From assembly GCA_030643245.1 (NCBI GenBank), contig DAOWME010000002.1, positions 1 through 41,390 on the forward strand: 41,390 nucleotides of DNA. Reading direction: 5' to 3'. This document shows, piece after piece, positions 16,421-25,298 of this stretch. Origin of the DNA: Deltaproteobacteria bacterium (lineage in GTDB: Bacteria; Desulfobacterota; UBA8473). Every line of letters begins with the position of its first letter. The stretch's first letter is position 1. The position numbers and the translations under genes are program-made. The notes under the pieces were generated by a model. It had not been told where the DNA came from. It ran no database searches and was given only the letters and a program-made list of their open reading frames with translations.

Positions 16421-18577
16421 ATGATAAGATTGAACGATATTATAGATAAGATAAACATGTACAATCCGGACGCAGACATGGGGTTGATTCAAAAGGCATA
16501 TGTGTTTTCAGCCAAGATTCATCAAGGCCAGGTTCGTCTTTCCGGTGAACCTTATCTTGTCCATCCGTTGGAAGTGGCGGGTATCCTTGCTGATCTAAAG
16601 TTGGACGTCGGGACTATTGCCACAGGGTTGTTACATGATACTGTTGAAGATACTTATACAACCATAGAAGAAATCGATAAAGAGTTTGGTAAAGAGATCA
16701 ATTTTTTGGTTGATGGGGTTACGAAGATAAGTAAGATCAAATTCGAGTCCCGAGAGGAACAACAGGCTGAGAATTTCCGAAAGATGTTGATAGCTATGGC
16801 CAAGGACATAAGAGTAATACTTATTAAATTGGCTGATAGACTCCATAACATGAGAACGCTGGAGTATCATTCTACGAAAAGACAAAAGGAAATTGCGCAG
16901 GAAACCCTGGATATTTATGCGCCGCTGGCAAACAGGTTGGGCATAGGTTGGGTTAAGGATGAGCTTGAGGACCTTTCATTCCGGTTTCTGGATACGGAAG
17001 TATATTATGACCTGGCTAAGAAGGTAGCCAAAGAGAGGGAAGAGCGGAATGCCTATACAAATGAAGTGAAGTCGATTATTTCAAAGAAATTGGCAGAGCA
17101 CAATTTGAATGCCAGGGTGAAAGGGAGACCGAAGCACCTCTACAGCATTTACGAAAAGATGAAGAACCAGAATATAGATTTTAGTCAAGTCTATGACCTC
17201 ACTGCATTCAGGATCATCCTTGACGATGTAAGGGCGTGCTACGAAACTCTAGGTATGATCCATGCTCTGTGGACACCTGTTCCCGGTCGATTCAAGGACT
17301 ATATAGCCATGCCTAAGGCCAACATGTACCAATCTTTGCATACTATAGTTATCGGGCCTCGTGGGGAACGGGTCGAGATCCAAATACGCACGGAGGAGAT
17401 GCACCGGATTGCTGAAGAGGGGATAGCTGCCCATTGGAAGTATAAGGAAGGAAAGGATGTTGCAGAAAAGACTGACAGAGGATTTGCCTGGCTGAGACAG
17501 CTTTTGGAATGGCAACAGGATATGAAAGACCCCCGAGAGTTTTTAGATTCAGTCAGGGTCGATCTTTTTCCGGAAGAGGTATATGTGTTTACCCCGAAAG
17601 GGGAAGTAAAGGAGTTTCCTCGAGGTGCTACCCCGGTGGATTTTGCGTATGGTATCCATACCGATGTAGGGCATAAGTGTACAGGAGCCAAGGTAAACGG
17701 TAAGATGGTTCCTTTAAAATATCAATTGAGAAACGGGGATACAGTGAGGATACTGACCTCGTCCAATCAACATCCGAGTGTTGATTGGCTAAACATTGTT
17801 AAAACATCGAGGGCCAAAGCAAAGATTCGTCAGTGGGTTAAGAGTAACGAACGTCAGCGCAGCATCTTATTAGGATCAGACACATGTGAAAGGGAATTCA
17901 AGAAATACAAACTCAACTTCTCAAAACTTGCAAAGTCGGGTGAATTGAAGAAGGTGGCAGGGGAATTTAGCCTGGTTGATGTAGACGATTTGCTTGCAGG
18001 GGTTGGGTATGGAAAGGTCTCTGTTAACCAGATCATAAATAAACTGGTACCTCAAGAGAACGTGGCCAGGGGTTCTACAGCGAAGTCAATACAGGAAAAG
18101 GTTACTAAGAAGACAGAACATAAGGAGAGAAGTGGTGTTAAGGTGCGAGGTATTGATAATATAATGGTCCGCTATGGGAAATGTTGCAACCCGTTGCCCG
18201 GTGATCATATAGTTGGATATATTACGCGAGGCAGGGGGGTTACTGTCCATGCTTCTGACTGTCACTCTATCCTTCAAGATACATCTGAAAGGATGATAGA
18301 TGTAGAGTGGGATTTAGACGATATATCAACGCATCTCGTAACAATTAAGGTTGTCTGTGACAATAAGAAGGGACTGCTTGCTGCCATGAGTTCATCTATC
18401 GCATCATCGGAGGCAAATATCACAAACGCTCATGTGAAAACTGCCCAAGACGGAACAGCAGTTAATATCTTTGAGATCGAGGTAAGTGATCTGAAACACC
18501 TTCAAAACATAATGGATTCCCTGAAAACTATTAAAGGAGTCATCAAGGTGGAAAGACTGAAGCAAAGCAGCACCTAG
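16421..18577 (+). CDS. relA/spoT: Bifunctional (p)ppGpp synthetase/hydrolase
   Basis: The 718-aa protein is full length for the long RSH class. The N-terminal HD hydrolase domain has GLLHDTVEDT near residue 70. The synthetase domain has RFKDYIAMPKANMYQSLHT near residue 290; its RxKD motif is the one of bifunctional Rel/SpoT enzymes, not the ExDD of RelA. TGS (VYVFTPKGEVKEFPRGATPVDFA), a Cys-Cys zinc region (YGKCCNPLPGD near 584) and a C-terminal ACT domain follow. It both makes and degrades the alarmone in response to amino-acid starvation. Its stop codon overlaps the convergent rpmB stop by 4 nt. Confidence 0.96.
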   Translation: MIRLNDIIDKINMYNPDADMGLIQKAYVFSAKIHQGQVRLSGEPYLVHPLEVAGILADLKLDVGTIATGLLHDTVEDTYTTIEEIDKEFGKEINFLVDGVTKISKIKFESREEQQAENFRKMLIAMAKDIRVILIKLADRLHNMRTLEYHSTKRQKEIAQETLDIYAPLANRLGIGWVKDELEDLSFRFLDTEVYYDLAKKVAKEREERNAYTNEVKSIISKKLAEHNLNARVKGRPKHLYSIYEKMKNQNIDFSQVYDLTAFRIILDDVRACYETLGMIHALWTPVPGRFKDYIAMPKANMYQSLHTIVIGPRGERVEIQIRTEEMHRIAEEGIAAHWKYKEGKDVAEKTDRGFAWLRQLLEWQQDMKDPREFLDSVRVDLFPEEVYVFTPKGEVKEFPRGATPVDFAYGIHTDVGHKCTGAKVNGKMVPLKYQLRNGDTVRILTSSNQHPSVDWLNIVKTSRAKAKIRQWVKSNERQRSILLGSDTCEREFKKYKLNFSKLAKSGELKKVAGEFSLVDVDDLLAGVGYGKVSVNQIINKLVPQENVARGSTAKSIQEKVTKKTEHKERSGVKVRGIDNIMVRYGKCCNPLPGDHIVGYITRGRGVTVHASDCHSILQDTSERMIDVEWDLDDISTHLVTIKVVCDNKKGLLAAMSSSIASSEANITNAHVKTAQDGTAVNIFEIEVSDLKHLQNIMDSLKTIKGVIKVERLKQSST

Positions 18578-18762
18578 ATTTTATTGACGACTCCGGATCT
18601 TATGCAACGGGTGCATACATTAATCCTCTTAACTGATCCGTTCTTTATTGTCCTGACCTTTTGAATATTCGGATACCATCTTCTTTTTGTCTTATTATTT
18701 GCATGACTTACATTATTGCCAAACAACGGACCTTTCCCGCATATTTCACAAACTCTCGCCAT
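18574..18762 (-). CDS. rpmB: 50S ribosomal protein L28
   Basis: The 62-aa protein MARVCEICGKGP...HANNKTKRRWYPN...CTRCIRSG is a clear L28. The two CxxC pairs (Cys 5/8 and the C-terminal pair) show the zinc-binding form. It sits 11 nt after the DUF523 gene and is probably the last gene of the purM, DUF523, rpmB group. Confidence 0.96.
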   Translation of the reverse strand: MARVCEICGKGPLFGNNVSHANNKTKRRWYPNIQKVRTIKNGSVKRINVCTRCIRSGVVNKI

Positions 18763-18773
18763 TCCGGACCTCG

Positions 18774-19223
18774 CTAGTCAATAAAAATATTGTACTCTGA
18801 ATTTACCCTGATCCCGTTACGGATCAGGAGTGCCGTCAGGACTCCTACCCCTTCCCTCAGGCCCAGGCCACAATCTTCGTATATATAATTAACACCACAC
18901 GAGGGGCTCTTATCTTTTAGGATTGCAGCTTCAGCCCCCACCAGCCTCACAATACGCAATACTTCTCCGGCACCTCTTGTGAACTGTGTGGTTACGTCAT
19001 TACCCCCCGTGTCAACAACCCTTGCTTGAGAGTTGAACACGTCAAAACCATCTCCCCCCTCAATTATAGCACCTTTTCTAGGTGTGGGAAGCCCTCCCAG
19101 CTGCTCAGGGCATAGTGGTATAATCGTATACTTACGCACTAGATCGAGAAGCCTGGGGCTACTCTTGTTCGACCCATCGTACCGACAGTTAACCCCCAGC
19201 AAACAAGCGCTGGCAATAATCAT
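18774..19223 (-). CDS. DUF523 family protein
   Basis: The 149-aa protein begins MIIASACLLGVNCRYDGSNK, and has CPEQLGGLPTPR and KDKSPSCGV, the conserved Cys-containing motifs of DUF523 (YbbK-like); the biochemical function is unknown. The Cys residues suggest metal or cluster binding, by inference. ATG 19223 gives the usual family N-terminus; TTG 19244, four bases past the purM stop codon, is the alternative. It lies between purM and rpmB on the same strand. Confidence 0.88.
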   Translation of the reverse strand: MIIASACLLGVNCRYDGSNKSSPRLLDLVRKYTIIPLCPEQLGGLPTPRKGAIIEGGDGFDVFNSQARVVDTGGNDVTTQFTRGAGEVLRIVRLVGAEAAILKDKSPSCGVNYIYEDCGLGLREGVGVLTALLIRNGIRVNSEYNIFID

Positions 19224-19246
19224 CCCTCCACCATAGGCCTTCAATG

Positions 19247-20290
19247 TCAGAGGATTTTGATGGATTTCTGCCCTTTCTTTCTTTGAGTTATCTCTCCGAT
19301 AATGCAGGCTTTCTGTTCCAACCCTCTCAGTCTTATAAGCACGTCCTCAACCTCAGGAGGGGACACCACCACCACCATCCCTATGCCGTTATTAAAGGTT
19401 TTAAACATTTCGTATTCTTCAACATTCCCCTTTTCCTTGATAAACCTGAAAATAGGAGGAACATCCCATGAATCTTTGTAAACCATCGCTTGACAGCCTT
19501 TTGGCAATATGCGTGGTATGTTTTCCATCAGCCCTCCCCCCGTAATGTGGGATATCCCATGGATCTTAAAATCCCTTATTAAGGTAAGGATAGCCTTTGC
19601 ATATATCTTGGTGGGTTTAAGTAATTCCTCCCCAATCGGTTTTTCAAACTCTTCCACTCGGGCGGTAACGTCCAGGTCAAGGTTATCAAACAGGACCTTT
19701 CTAACCAGAGAGTATCCGTTACTGTGTAAGCCACTGGAAGTGATACCGATGAGTTTGTCTCCCTTTGTTATGGTGGAACCGTCGATAATGTTATCATTGT
19801 CCACCACGCCTACCGCAAAACCGACCAAATCATATTCATCATCACTGTAGAAAGATGGCATTTCAGCAGTTTCTCCTCCGATCAAGGAACAACTAGCCTC
19901 CTTACATCCATCTACAATCCCCTGGATGATTTGCTCTGCCTTGTCGAGCACCAATTTGCTTGTAGATATGTAATCAAGGAAAAAAAGTGGTTCAGCGCCA
20001 AGGGTCACAACATCATTTACACACATGGCCACCAAATCAATCCCAACAGTATCATGTTTATCCATCATGAACGCGATCTTCAGTTTTGTCCCCACTCCAT
20101 CGGTGGTAGATACGAGGACCGGTCTCTTGTATTTGGCCATATTTAAGGAAAAGAGACCACCAAAGCCCCCAATATCTGTTATAACTTCAGGTCTAAATGA
20201 GGTTTTGACTAAAGGTCTTATTCTTTTTACTAACTTGTTGCCGATGTCCACATCTACACCGGCGCTCTTGTAGGTTATTTTTTCAGCCAA
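19247..20290 (-). CDS. purM: Phosphoribosylformylglycinamidine cyclo-ligase
   Basis: The 347-aa protein carries the AIR synthetase signatures: YKSAGVDVDIGNKLV, STDGVGTKLKIAF, MCVNDVVTLGAEPLFFLDY, IGGETAEMPSFY and HITGGGLMENIPR. It closes the imidazole ring in step five of de novo purine synthesis. The start is TTG 20290 with AAGGAG 7 nt upstream. It is transcribed from a strong promoter about 125 bp upstream, and an intrinsic-terminator-like hairpin lies in the leader. Confidence 0.96.
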   Translation of the reverse strand: MAEKITYKSAGVDVDIGNKLVKRIRPLVKTSFRPEVITDIGGFGGLFSLNMAKYKRPVLVSTTDGVGTKLKIAFMMDKHDTVGIDLVAMCVNDVVTLGAEPLFFLDYISTSKLVLDKAEQIIQGIVDGCKEASCSLIGGETAEMPSFYSDDEYDLVGFAVGVVDNDNIIDGSTITKGDKLIGITSSGLHSNGYSLVRKVLFDNLDLDVTARVEEFEKPIGEELLKPTKIYAKAILTLIRDFKIHGISHITGGGLMENIPRILPKGCQAMVYKDSWDVPPIFRFIKEKGNVEEYEMFKTFNNGIGMVVVVSPPEVEDVLIRLRGLEQKACIIGEITQRKKGQKSIKIL

Positions 20291-20362
20291 TCTCCACTCC
20301 TTGCCGGATTTCCAGGAAATTTTCTACGGGGTGTTTGAGAAAAGTAATAGACACCTGTGAGT

Positions 20363-20394
20363 GCGAAAATAAAACAAGCCCGAACCGGGCTTTT
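20363..20394 (-). terminator. Attenuator-like hairpin in the purM leader
   Basis: On the minus strand AAGCCCG-GTT-CGGGCTT (7 bp, 3-nt loop, plus strand 20376-20392) is followed by GTTTTATTTT. It begins only about 15-25 nt after the expected purM start and about 75 nt before its start codon. Full-length purM mRNA therefore requires read-through. On the plus strand the same hairpin is followed by only four T. Confidence 0.6.
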
Positions 20395-20413
20395 GACTTG
20401 TTACTTCGACCGA

Positions 20414-20442
20414 ATTTTAGCCTGTAGCCATTGAGATGTCAA
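20414..20442 (-). promoter_or_regulatory. purM promoter
   Basis: On the minus strand TTGACA (20442-20437), a 17-bp spacer, then TAAAAT (20419-20414), which is near consensus. A second TTGACA-like box lies at 20459-20454. It is back to back with the recG promoter. Confidence 0.7.
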
Positions 20443-20452
20443 ACCTTTTTTC

Positions 20453-20481
20453 TTGTCAACCTAAAAATATTCTGGTAACAA
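20453..20481 (+). promoter_or_regulatory. Candidate recG promoter
   Basis: TTGTCA (20453-20458), a 17-bp spacer, then TAACAA (20476-20481), about 40 nt before the recG start codon at 20530. Its -35 region overlaps the upstream side of the divergent purM promoter. Confidence 0.45.
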
Positions 20482-20529
20482 TAGTTGATATTTGTGTGTC
20501 CAAGAAGTCGAAACGATCAGGAGTTTCTT

Positions 20530-22959
20530 GTGAGAGGACTGGGAGATATCATCGCGGCATTGTATAAGCCTATGAATTATGTTTCCAGGGACTCTTTTGC
20601 CAACCTTGGTGTGGTTAAGGGTTTGGAGGCCAATGTTGCGAGTTTGACCAAAGAGGCCCTCTTGCTGCTCCTGGGTCCTGACAAGTCACGCCTGATCCGG
20701 GAATTGGCAAGATACTTTTTGGATTTTGACTCTCTGGATCTCGTTTCAAAAAAGGTCAGGGTCCTAGACTCGTTGAGAGTGCTTGAACAAATAGAGGACC
20801 ATAGCTTTTCCCCTGGACCTCCGGAAAGAGAAGTCTCAGCGCTTGAATTCTCGGAGAAGGCAAAAGAGCTCTCCAGACCGATCCAATCTGTGAAGGGTGT
20901 TGGCCCCAAATTGGCAAGCCTCTTAAAGAAAAAGGGGATTGAGACTATTGAAGACGCCCTATACTTTGTGCCGAGAAAGTACGAAGACAGGAGGAATATA
21001 AGACCCATATCTAAGCTGGAGGTGGAAAAGACCGAGACAATCCTTGGGGAGATAGCATCCCTGGGGGTCTTCCCCTACAAAAAGAACCGGAAGGGCATCT
21101 TTGAGATGGTTGTGGGAGATGGAAGCGGCGCTATCACCGCCAAGTGGTTCGTCTACGATTATCGTTACATGAGGGGAAGGTTTAAGAAAGGTCAGCGGGT
21201 TATCTTGTCCGGGGAAATTAAGTCCTATCGTTTCCAAAAAGAGGTCCACCATCCTGACATTGAGATTGTCAAGGATGTGGATGACTCCCGCAATTTCAGT
21301 CGAATAGTCCCCGTCTACTCTGAAACTGAAGGGTTATATCAAAAGACGATGAGAAGGATAATGAAGGAGACTGTTGATGGTTATTCGGATCTCCTAATGA
21401 ACGCTATCCCGGCTTACACACGCAACAAACGGAACCTGATGGGGCTTGCTGATGCCGCAAAGAGGGTGCATCTCCCGGAACCCGAGGATGACTTCTCAGC
21501 CCTTCTGTCCGGTAGATCCCCAGCTCACAGAACTCTCATCTTCGATGAGTTCTTCTTCCTACAGTTGGGGTTGGCCCTGAAAAAGAGGGGGATTACAATG
21601 GAGGAGGGGATCGCTTTTAAGATCACCGGGGAGCGGAAAGATCAACTGATAAGCTACCTGCCGTTCACCCTGACTGGGGCTCAACGAAGGGTGATAACAG
21701 AGATTGAAGCGGACATGAGATCTCCCTATCCTATGAACAGGCTTATTCAGGGAGATGTTGGGAGCGGAAAGACCATTGTGGCATTGATTTCAGCCTTAAC
21801 AGCGGTGGAGAATGGTTACCAGGTCAGCATCATGGCCCCCACCGAGATTTTGGCTGAACAACATTTCTCGAGTATTCGCCATCTCACGAACAGACTTGGT
21901 GGGGAAACAGCCCTCATTACCAGCAGCATTAAGGGGGCGAAGAGGAAAGAGGTACTTACTGCCATTGAAGAAGGCGACACGGATATCGTTGTCGGTACTC
22001 ATGCTATTATCGAGGAATCTGTTGCGTTTCGTAAGTTGGGTCTTGGAATTATTGATGAGCAGCACAGATTTGGCGTGATACAAAGGGCTGCACTTAGACG
22101 AAAGGGCTACAATCCGGACATTCTAGTTATGACTGCGACGCCAATCCCCAGAACCTTGGCCATGACTGTGTATGGAGACCTTGATGTCTCGGTGCTCGAT
22201 GAACTACCTCCACTGAGAAGACCGGTGGCTACAAAGCTGTACCATGAGAGCGATAGAAAGAGGGTTTACGATATCGTTCGGAGCGAGATTAGAAAAGGCA
22301 GACAGGTATATATGGTTTATCCTCTGGTAGAGGAGTCCGAAAAACTGGATCTGAAAGACGCGACGCAGATGGCAGAGCACATGCAGAAAGAGGTCTTCCC
22401 CAAGTTTGTGGTTGGCTTGATTCACGGGAGGATGAACCATGAAGAGAAAGAGGATATTATGGCGGCCTTCAGGGACCGGAGGATAGATATACTGGTTTGC
22501 ACGACCGTTATTGAGGTGGGGATAGATATACCGAACGCATCGGTTATGGTTATAGAACATGCCGAAAGGTTTGGGCTATCTCAACTACACCAGTTGAGGG
22601 GAAGAGTCGGTAGGGGGGAAGACGAATCGAGGTGTTTTCTTATCGCTCAATACAGTAAGTCCGACGATGCCAGGCGGCGGCTCAAGATAATGGAGAATAC
22701 CACAGATGGGTTCAGGATATCAGAAGAAGACCTGGCCATCAGGGGCCCAGGTGATTTCCTCGGCACACGCCAATCCGGACTGCCGGAGTTCAGGGTGGCA
22801 AATATCGCCAGAGATATGAAGATACTCCAGGAGGCAAGGGAAGAGGCCTTTGACCTGGTAAAAAGGGATCCGGACCTGACCGATCCATCCCACAGATACC
22901 TGAAAGATGTCCTGAGAGAGAGATGGAAGGGAAGGCTTGAGCTGGCAACTGTGGGATAA
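20530..22959 (+). CDS. recG: ATP-dependent DNA helicase RecG
   Basis: The 809-aa protein starts with an N-terminal region of about 120 residues, longer than in enteric RecG. A helix-hairpin-helix-like segment (VKGVGPKLASLLKKKGIETI) and the wedge/OB domain follow. The SF2 helicase core has Walker A GDVGSGKT near 407 and DEQH near 508, and the C-terminal part contains QLRGRVGRG. RecG remodels stalled forks and branched DNA. The start is GTG 20530, with AGGAG 6 nt upstream; the frame is open from 20485 without a site. Tex and recQ follow in the same direction. Confidence 0.95.
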   Translation: MRGLGDIIAALYKPMNYVSRDSFANLGVVKGLEANVASLTKEALLLLLGPDKSRLIRELARYFLDFDSLDLVSKKVRVLDSLRVLEQIEDHSFSPGPPEREVSALEFSEKAKELSRPIQSVKGVGPKLASLLKKKGIETIEDALYFVPRKYEDRRNIRPISKLEVEKTETILGEIASLGVFPYKKNRKGIFEMVVGDGSGAITAKWFVYDYRYMRGRFKKGQRVILSGEIKSYRFQKEVHHPDIEIVKDVDDSRNFSRIVPVYSETEGLYQKTMRRIMKETVDGYSDLLMNAIPAYTRNKRNLMGLADAAKRVHLPEPEDDFSALLSGRSPAHRTLIFDEFFFLQLGLALKKRGITMEEGIAFKITGERKDQLISYLPFTLTGAQRRVITEIEADMRSPYPMNRLIQGDVGSGKTIVALISALTAVENGYQVSIMAPTEILAEQHFSSIRHLTNRLGGETALITSSIKGAKRKEVLTAIEEGDTDIVVGTHAIIEESVAFRKLGLGIIDEQHRFGVIQRAALRRKGYNPDILVMTATPIPRTLAMTVYGDLDVSVLDELPPLRRPVATKLYHESDRKRVYDIVRSEIRKGRQVYMVYPLVEESEKLDLKDATQMAEHMQKEVFPKFVVGLIHGRMNHEEKEDIMAAFRDRRIDILVCTTVIEVGIDIPNASVMVIEHAERFGLSQLHQLRGRVGRGEDESRCFLIAQYSKSDDARRRLKIMENTTDGFRISEEDLAIRGPGDFLGTRQSGLPEFRVANIARDMKILQEAREEAFDLVKRDPDLTDPSHRYLKDVLRERWKGRLELATVG

Positions 22960-23005
22960 AACATAAGAATTGCTGATATTTGGTTACCTTAGGAGGTAAT
23001 GGTAC

Positions 23006-25285
23006 ATGAGTGAGAAAAATATAGAGAGGATTGCCGGGGAACTCGGCCTTTTGCCACGTCAGGTTGAGGCTACAGCATCTTTATTGAAAGACGGCGCTAC
23101 CGTTCCGTTCATTGCCCGTTACAGAAAAGAGGTGACCGGGTCCCTGGATGAGGTGATCATTACCGGTATTCGCGACAGGCTGAGGCAGTTGGCGGACTTG
23201 GACACACGCAGGGAATCCATCCTCAAGTCCCTGGATGAGAGTAACAACCTTACAGATGAACTGGAAAAAAAGATTGAGGCTGCGGCGACCATGGCGATCC
23301 TTGAGGACCTTTACCTCCCCTTCAAACCAAAACGGCGCACCAGGGCGATTGTTGCCAGGGAAAAAGGGTTGGAACCCTTGGCAAAGATGCTCTTTGAACA
23401 AGGCCATATGGATACCCATTTAGAGGCGGCGGCTTTTGTAGATCACGAAAAGGGAGTGGAGACACAGGAAGATGCTCTGGCCGGCACCAGGGATATCATC
23501 GCTGAATGGGTTAACGAGGATCATGAGGCTCGCATGAGAATGAGGGCGCTCTTTGCAAAAAAAGGCGTTTTCCGGTCAAAGGTCATCCCGGGTATGGAAA
23601 AAGAGGGAAATAAGTACAGGGATTATTTTGACTGGGAGGAACCCGTTGCCTCGGCGCCCTCCCACAGAACCCTGGCTATGCGTCGAGGTGAAAAAGAGGG
23701 GGTCCTGACCCTGAACGTGTTGCCTCCCGAAGGAGAGGCCCTATCTTTGTTAGAGTCATTATTTGTAAACGGCGAATCCGAGGCCTCGTCAGAGGTGAAA
23801 GAGGCCGTACAAGACAGCTACAAGAGATTGCTTTCCCATGCCATGGAAACGGAGATAAGAGCGGAGACAAAGAAACGGGCCGACAACGAAGCCATAAGGA
23901 TCTTTGCGGACAACATCAGGGAACTCTTGCTCGCCGCTCCCCTGGGTCAGAAGAACGTCTTGGCCATAGATCCCGGTTTCAGGACGGGCTGTAAAGTCGT
24001 ATGCCTTGACCGGCAGGGCAAACTGCTTGACACGGATACCGTATATCCCCTGACATCTGATAAACGTAGATCCGAAGCTGCTGAAAAGATCGAGGCCTTG
24101 TGCAAACGTTACCACGTGGAGGCCATTGCTATAGGAAACGGCACAGGTGGAAGGGAAACAGAGAGATTCACAAGGGACCTTTACCTTGGGCAGGATATCG
24201 AGATCGTGGTGGTCAATGAGAGCGGCGCTTCTATTTACTCAGCATCTGAAGCAGCACGGGAAGAGTTTCCGGATCAGGATGTGACTGTCAGAGGTTCAGT
24301 ATCCATTGGAAGACGTCTCATGGACCCGCTGGCGGAGTTGGTAAAGATAGAACCCAAATCCATCGGTGTGGGCCAATATCAGCACGATGTGGACCAGGGG
24401 GCCTTGAAGGGCAGACTCGACGAGGTGGTTACCAGTTGCGTCAATGCAGTGGGCGTGGAAGTAAATACGGCCAGCAAGGAATTGCTCACCTATGTTTCGG
24501 GTTTGGGACCCCAACTTGCGAGAAATATTGTGGTTTACAGGGATGAACACGGCCCCTTTCTCTCCAGAGAATCACTCAAGAATGTGTCACGCCTGGGCAA
24601 GAAGGCGTTTGAACAGGCGGCAGGGTTTTTGCGCATCCTCGATAGAGAAAACCCTCTAGACGCAAGCGCGGTACATCCTGAGAGCTACCCGGTTGTGGAT
24701 GCCATGGTCCGGGATCTAGGGTGTAAAGTTAGTGACCTTATGGAGGACGAGAAACTTCGGAAAGGGATTGATATAGAGAGGTACATTACGGACAGAGTTG
24801 GACTTCCTACATTGAAGGATATACTCGATGAATTGGCCAGGCCGGGCCGGGATCCTCGTAAAGAGTTTGAGGCCTATGCTTTTGCCGAGGATGTGGAGAA
24901 GATGGAGGACCTCGAACCGGGGATGAGGCTTCCGGGCGTGGTTACCAATGTTACTGCCTTTGGGGCGTTTGTGGATATAGGCGTTCATCAGGATGGTCTT
25001 GTCCATGTAAGCCAACTGAGCGATCATTTTGTGAAAGACCCCGGCCAAGTGGTCAAGGTCCATGACAGAATAAGAGTGACTGTCTTGGATGTGGATCTTG
25101 AAAGAAAGAGGATTTCCCTGTCAATGAAGAGCAATCCGGACATGACCGGTTCCCGTTCAGTACAGGAAACAAAGAACTCCCCGACCAAGAAAACCAGAGG
25201 GAATAGCAAGAAGAAGGACACCGGGAAGAAAAGGGATACGGAATTTTTCAACAATCCGTTTGCAGACGCGTTTAAGCGCTCTTAG
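23006..25285 (+). CDS. tex: Tex family transcription accessory protein
   Basis: The 759-aa protein has the Tex layout: an N-terminal helical region (FIARYRKEVTGSLDE), a YqgF-like RNase H fold (LAIDPGFRTGCKVV), tandem HhH, and an S1 RNA-binding domain at about residues 635-705 (GVVTNVTAFGAFVDIGVHQ). A basic Lys-rich tail follows. Tex binds nucleic acids and the transcription machinery. AGGAGGT stands 8 nt before the ATG. It lies 46 nt after recG. Confidence 0.95.
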   Translation: MSEKNIERIAGELGLLPRQVEATASLLKDGATVPFIARYRKEVTGSLDEVIITGIRDRLRQLADLDTRRESILKSLDESNNLTDELEKKIEAAATMAILEDLYLPFKPKRRTRAIVAREKGLEPLAKMLFEQGHMDTHLEAAAFVDHEKGVETQEDALAGTRDIIAEWVNEDHEARMRMRALFAKKGVFRSKVIPGMEKEGNKYRDYFDWEEPVASAPSHRTLAMRRGEKEGVLTLNVLPPEGEALSLLESLFVNGESEASSEVKEAVQDSYKRLLSHAMETEIRAETKKRADNEAIRIFADNIRELLLAAPLGQKNVLAIDPGFRTGCKVVCLDRQGKLLDTDTVYPLTSDKRRSEAAEKIEALCKRYHVEAIAIGNGTGGRETERFTRDLYLGQDIEIVVVNESGASIYSASEAAREEFPDQDVTVRGSVSIGRRLMDPLAELVKIEPKSIGVGQYQHDVDQGALKGRLDEVVTSCVNAVGVEVNTASKELLTYVSGLGPQLARNIVVYRDEHGPFLSRESLKNVSRLGKKAFEQAAGFLRILDRENPLDASAVHPESYPVVDAMVRDLGCKVSDLMEDEKLRKGIDIERYITDRVGLPTLKDILDELARPGRDPRKEFEAYAFAEDVEKMEDLEPGMRLPGVVTNVTAFGAFVDIGVHQDGLVHVSQLSDHFVKDPGQVVKVHDRIRVTVLDVDLERKRISLSMKSNPDMTGSRSVQETKNSPTKKTRGNSKKKDTGKKRDTEFFNNPFADAFKRS

Positions 25286-25298
25286 GGCAGAAGTTCGG

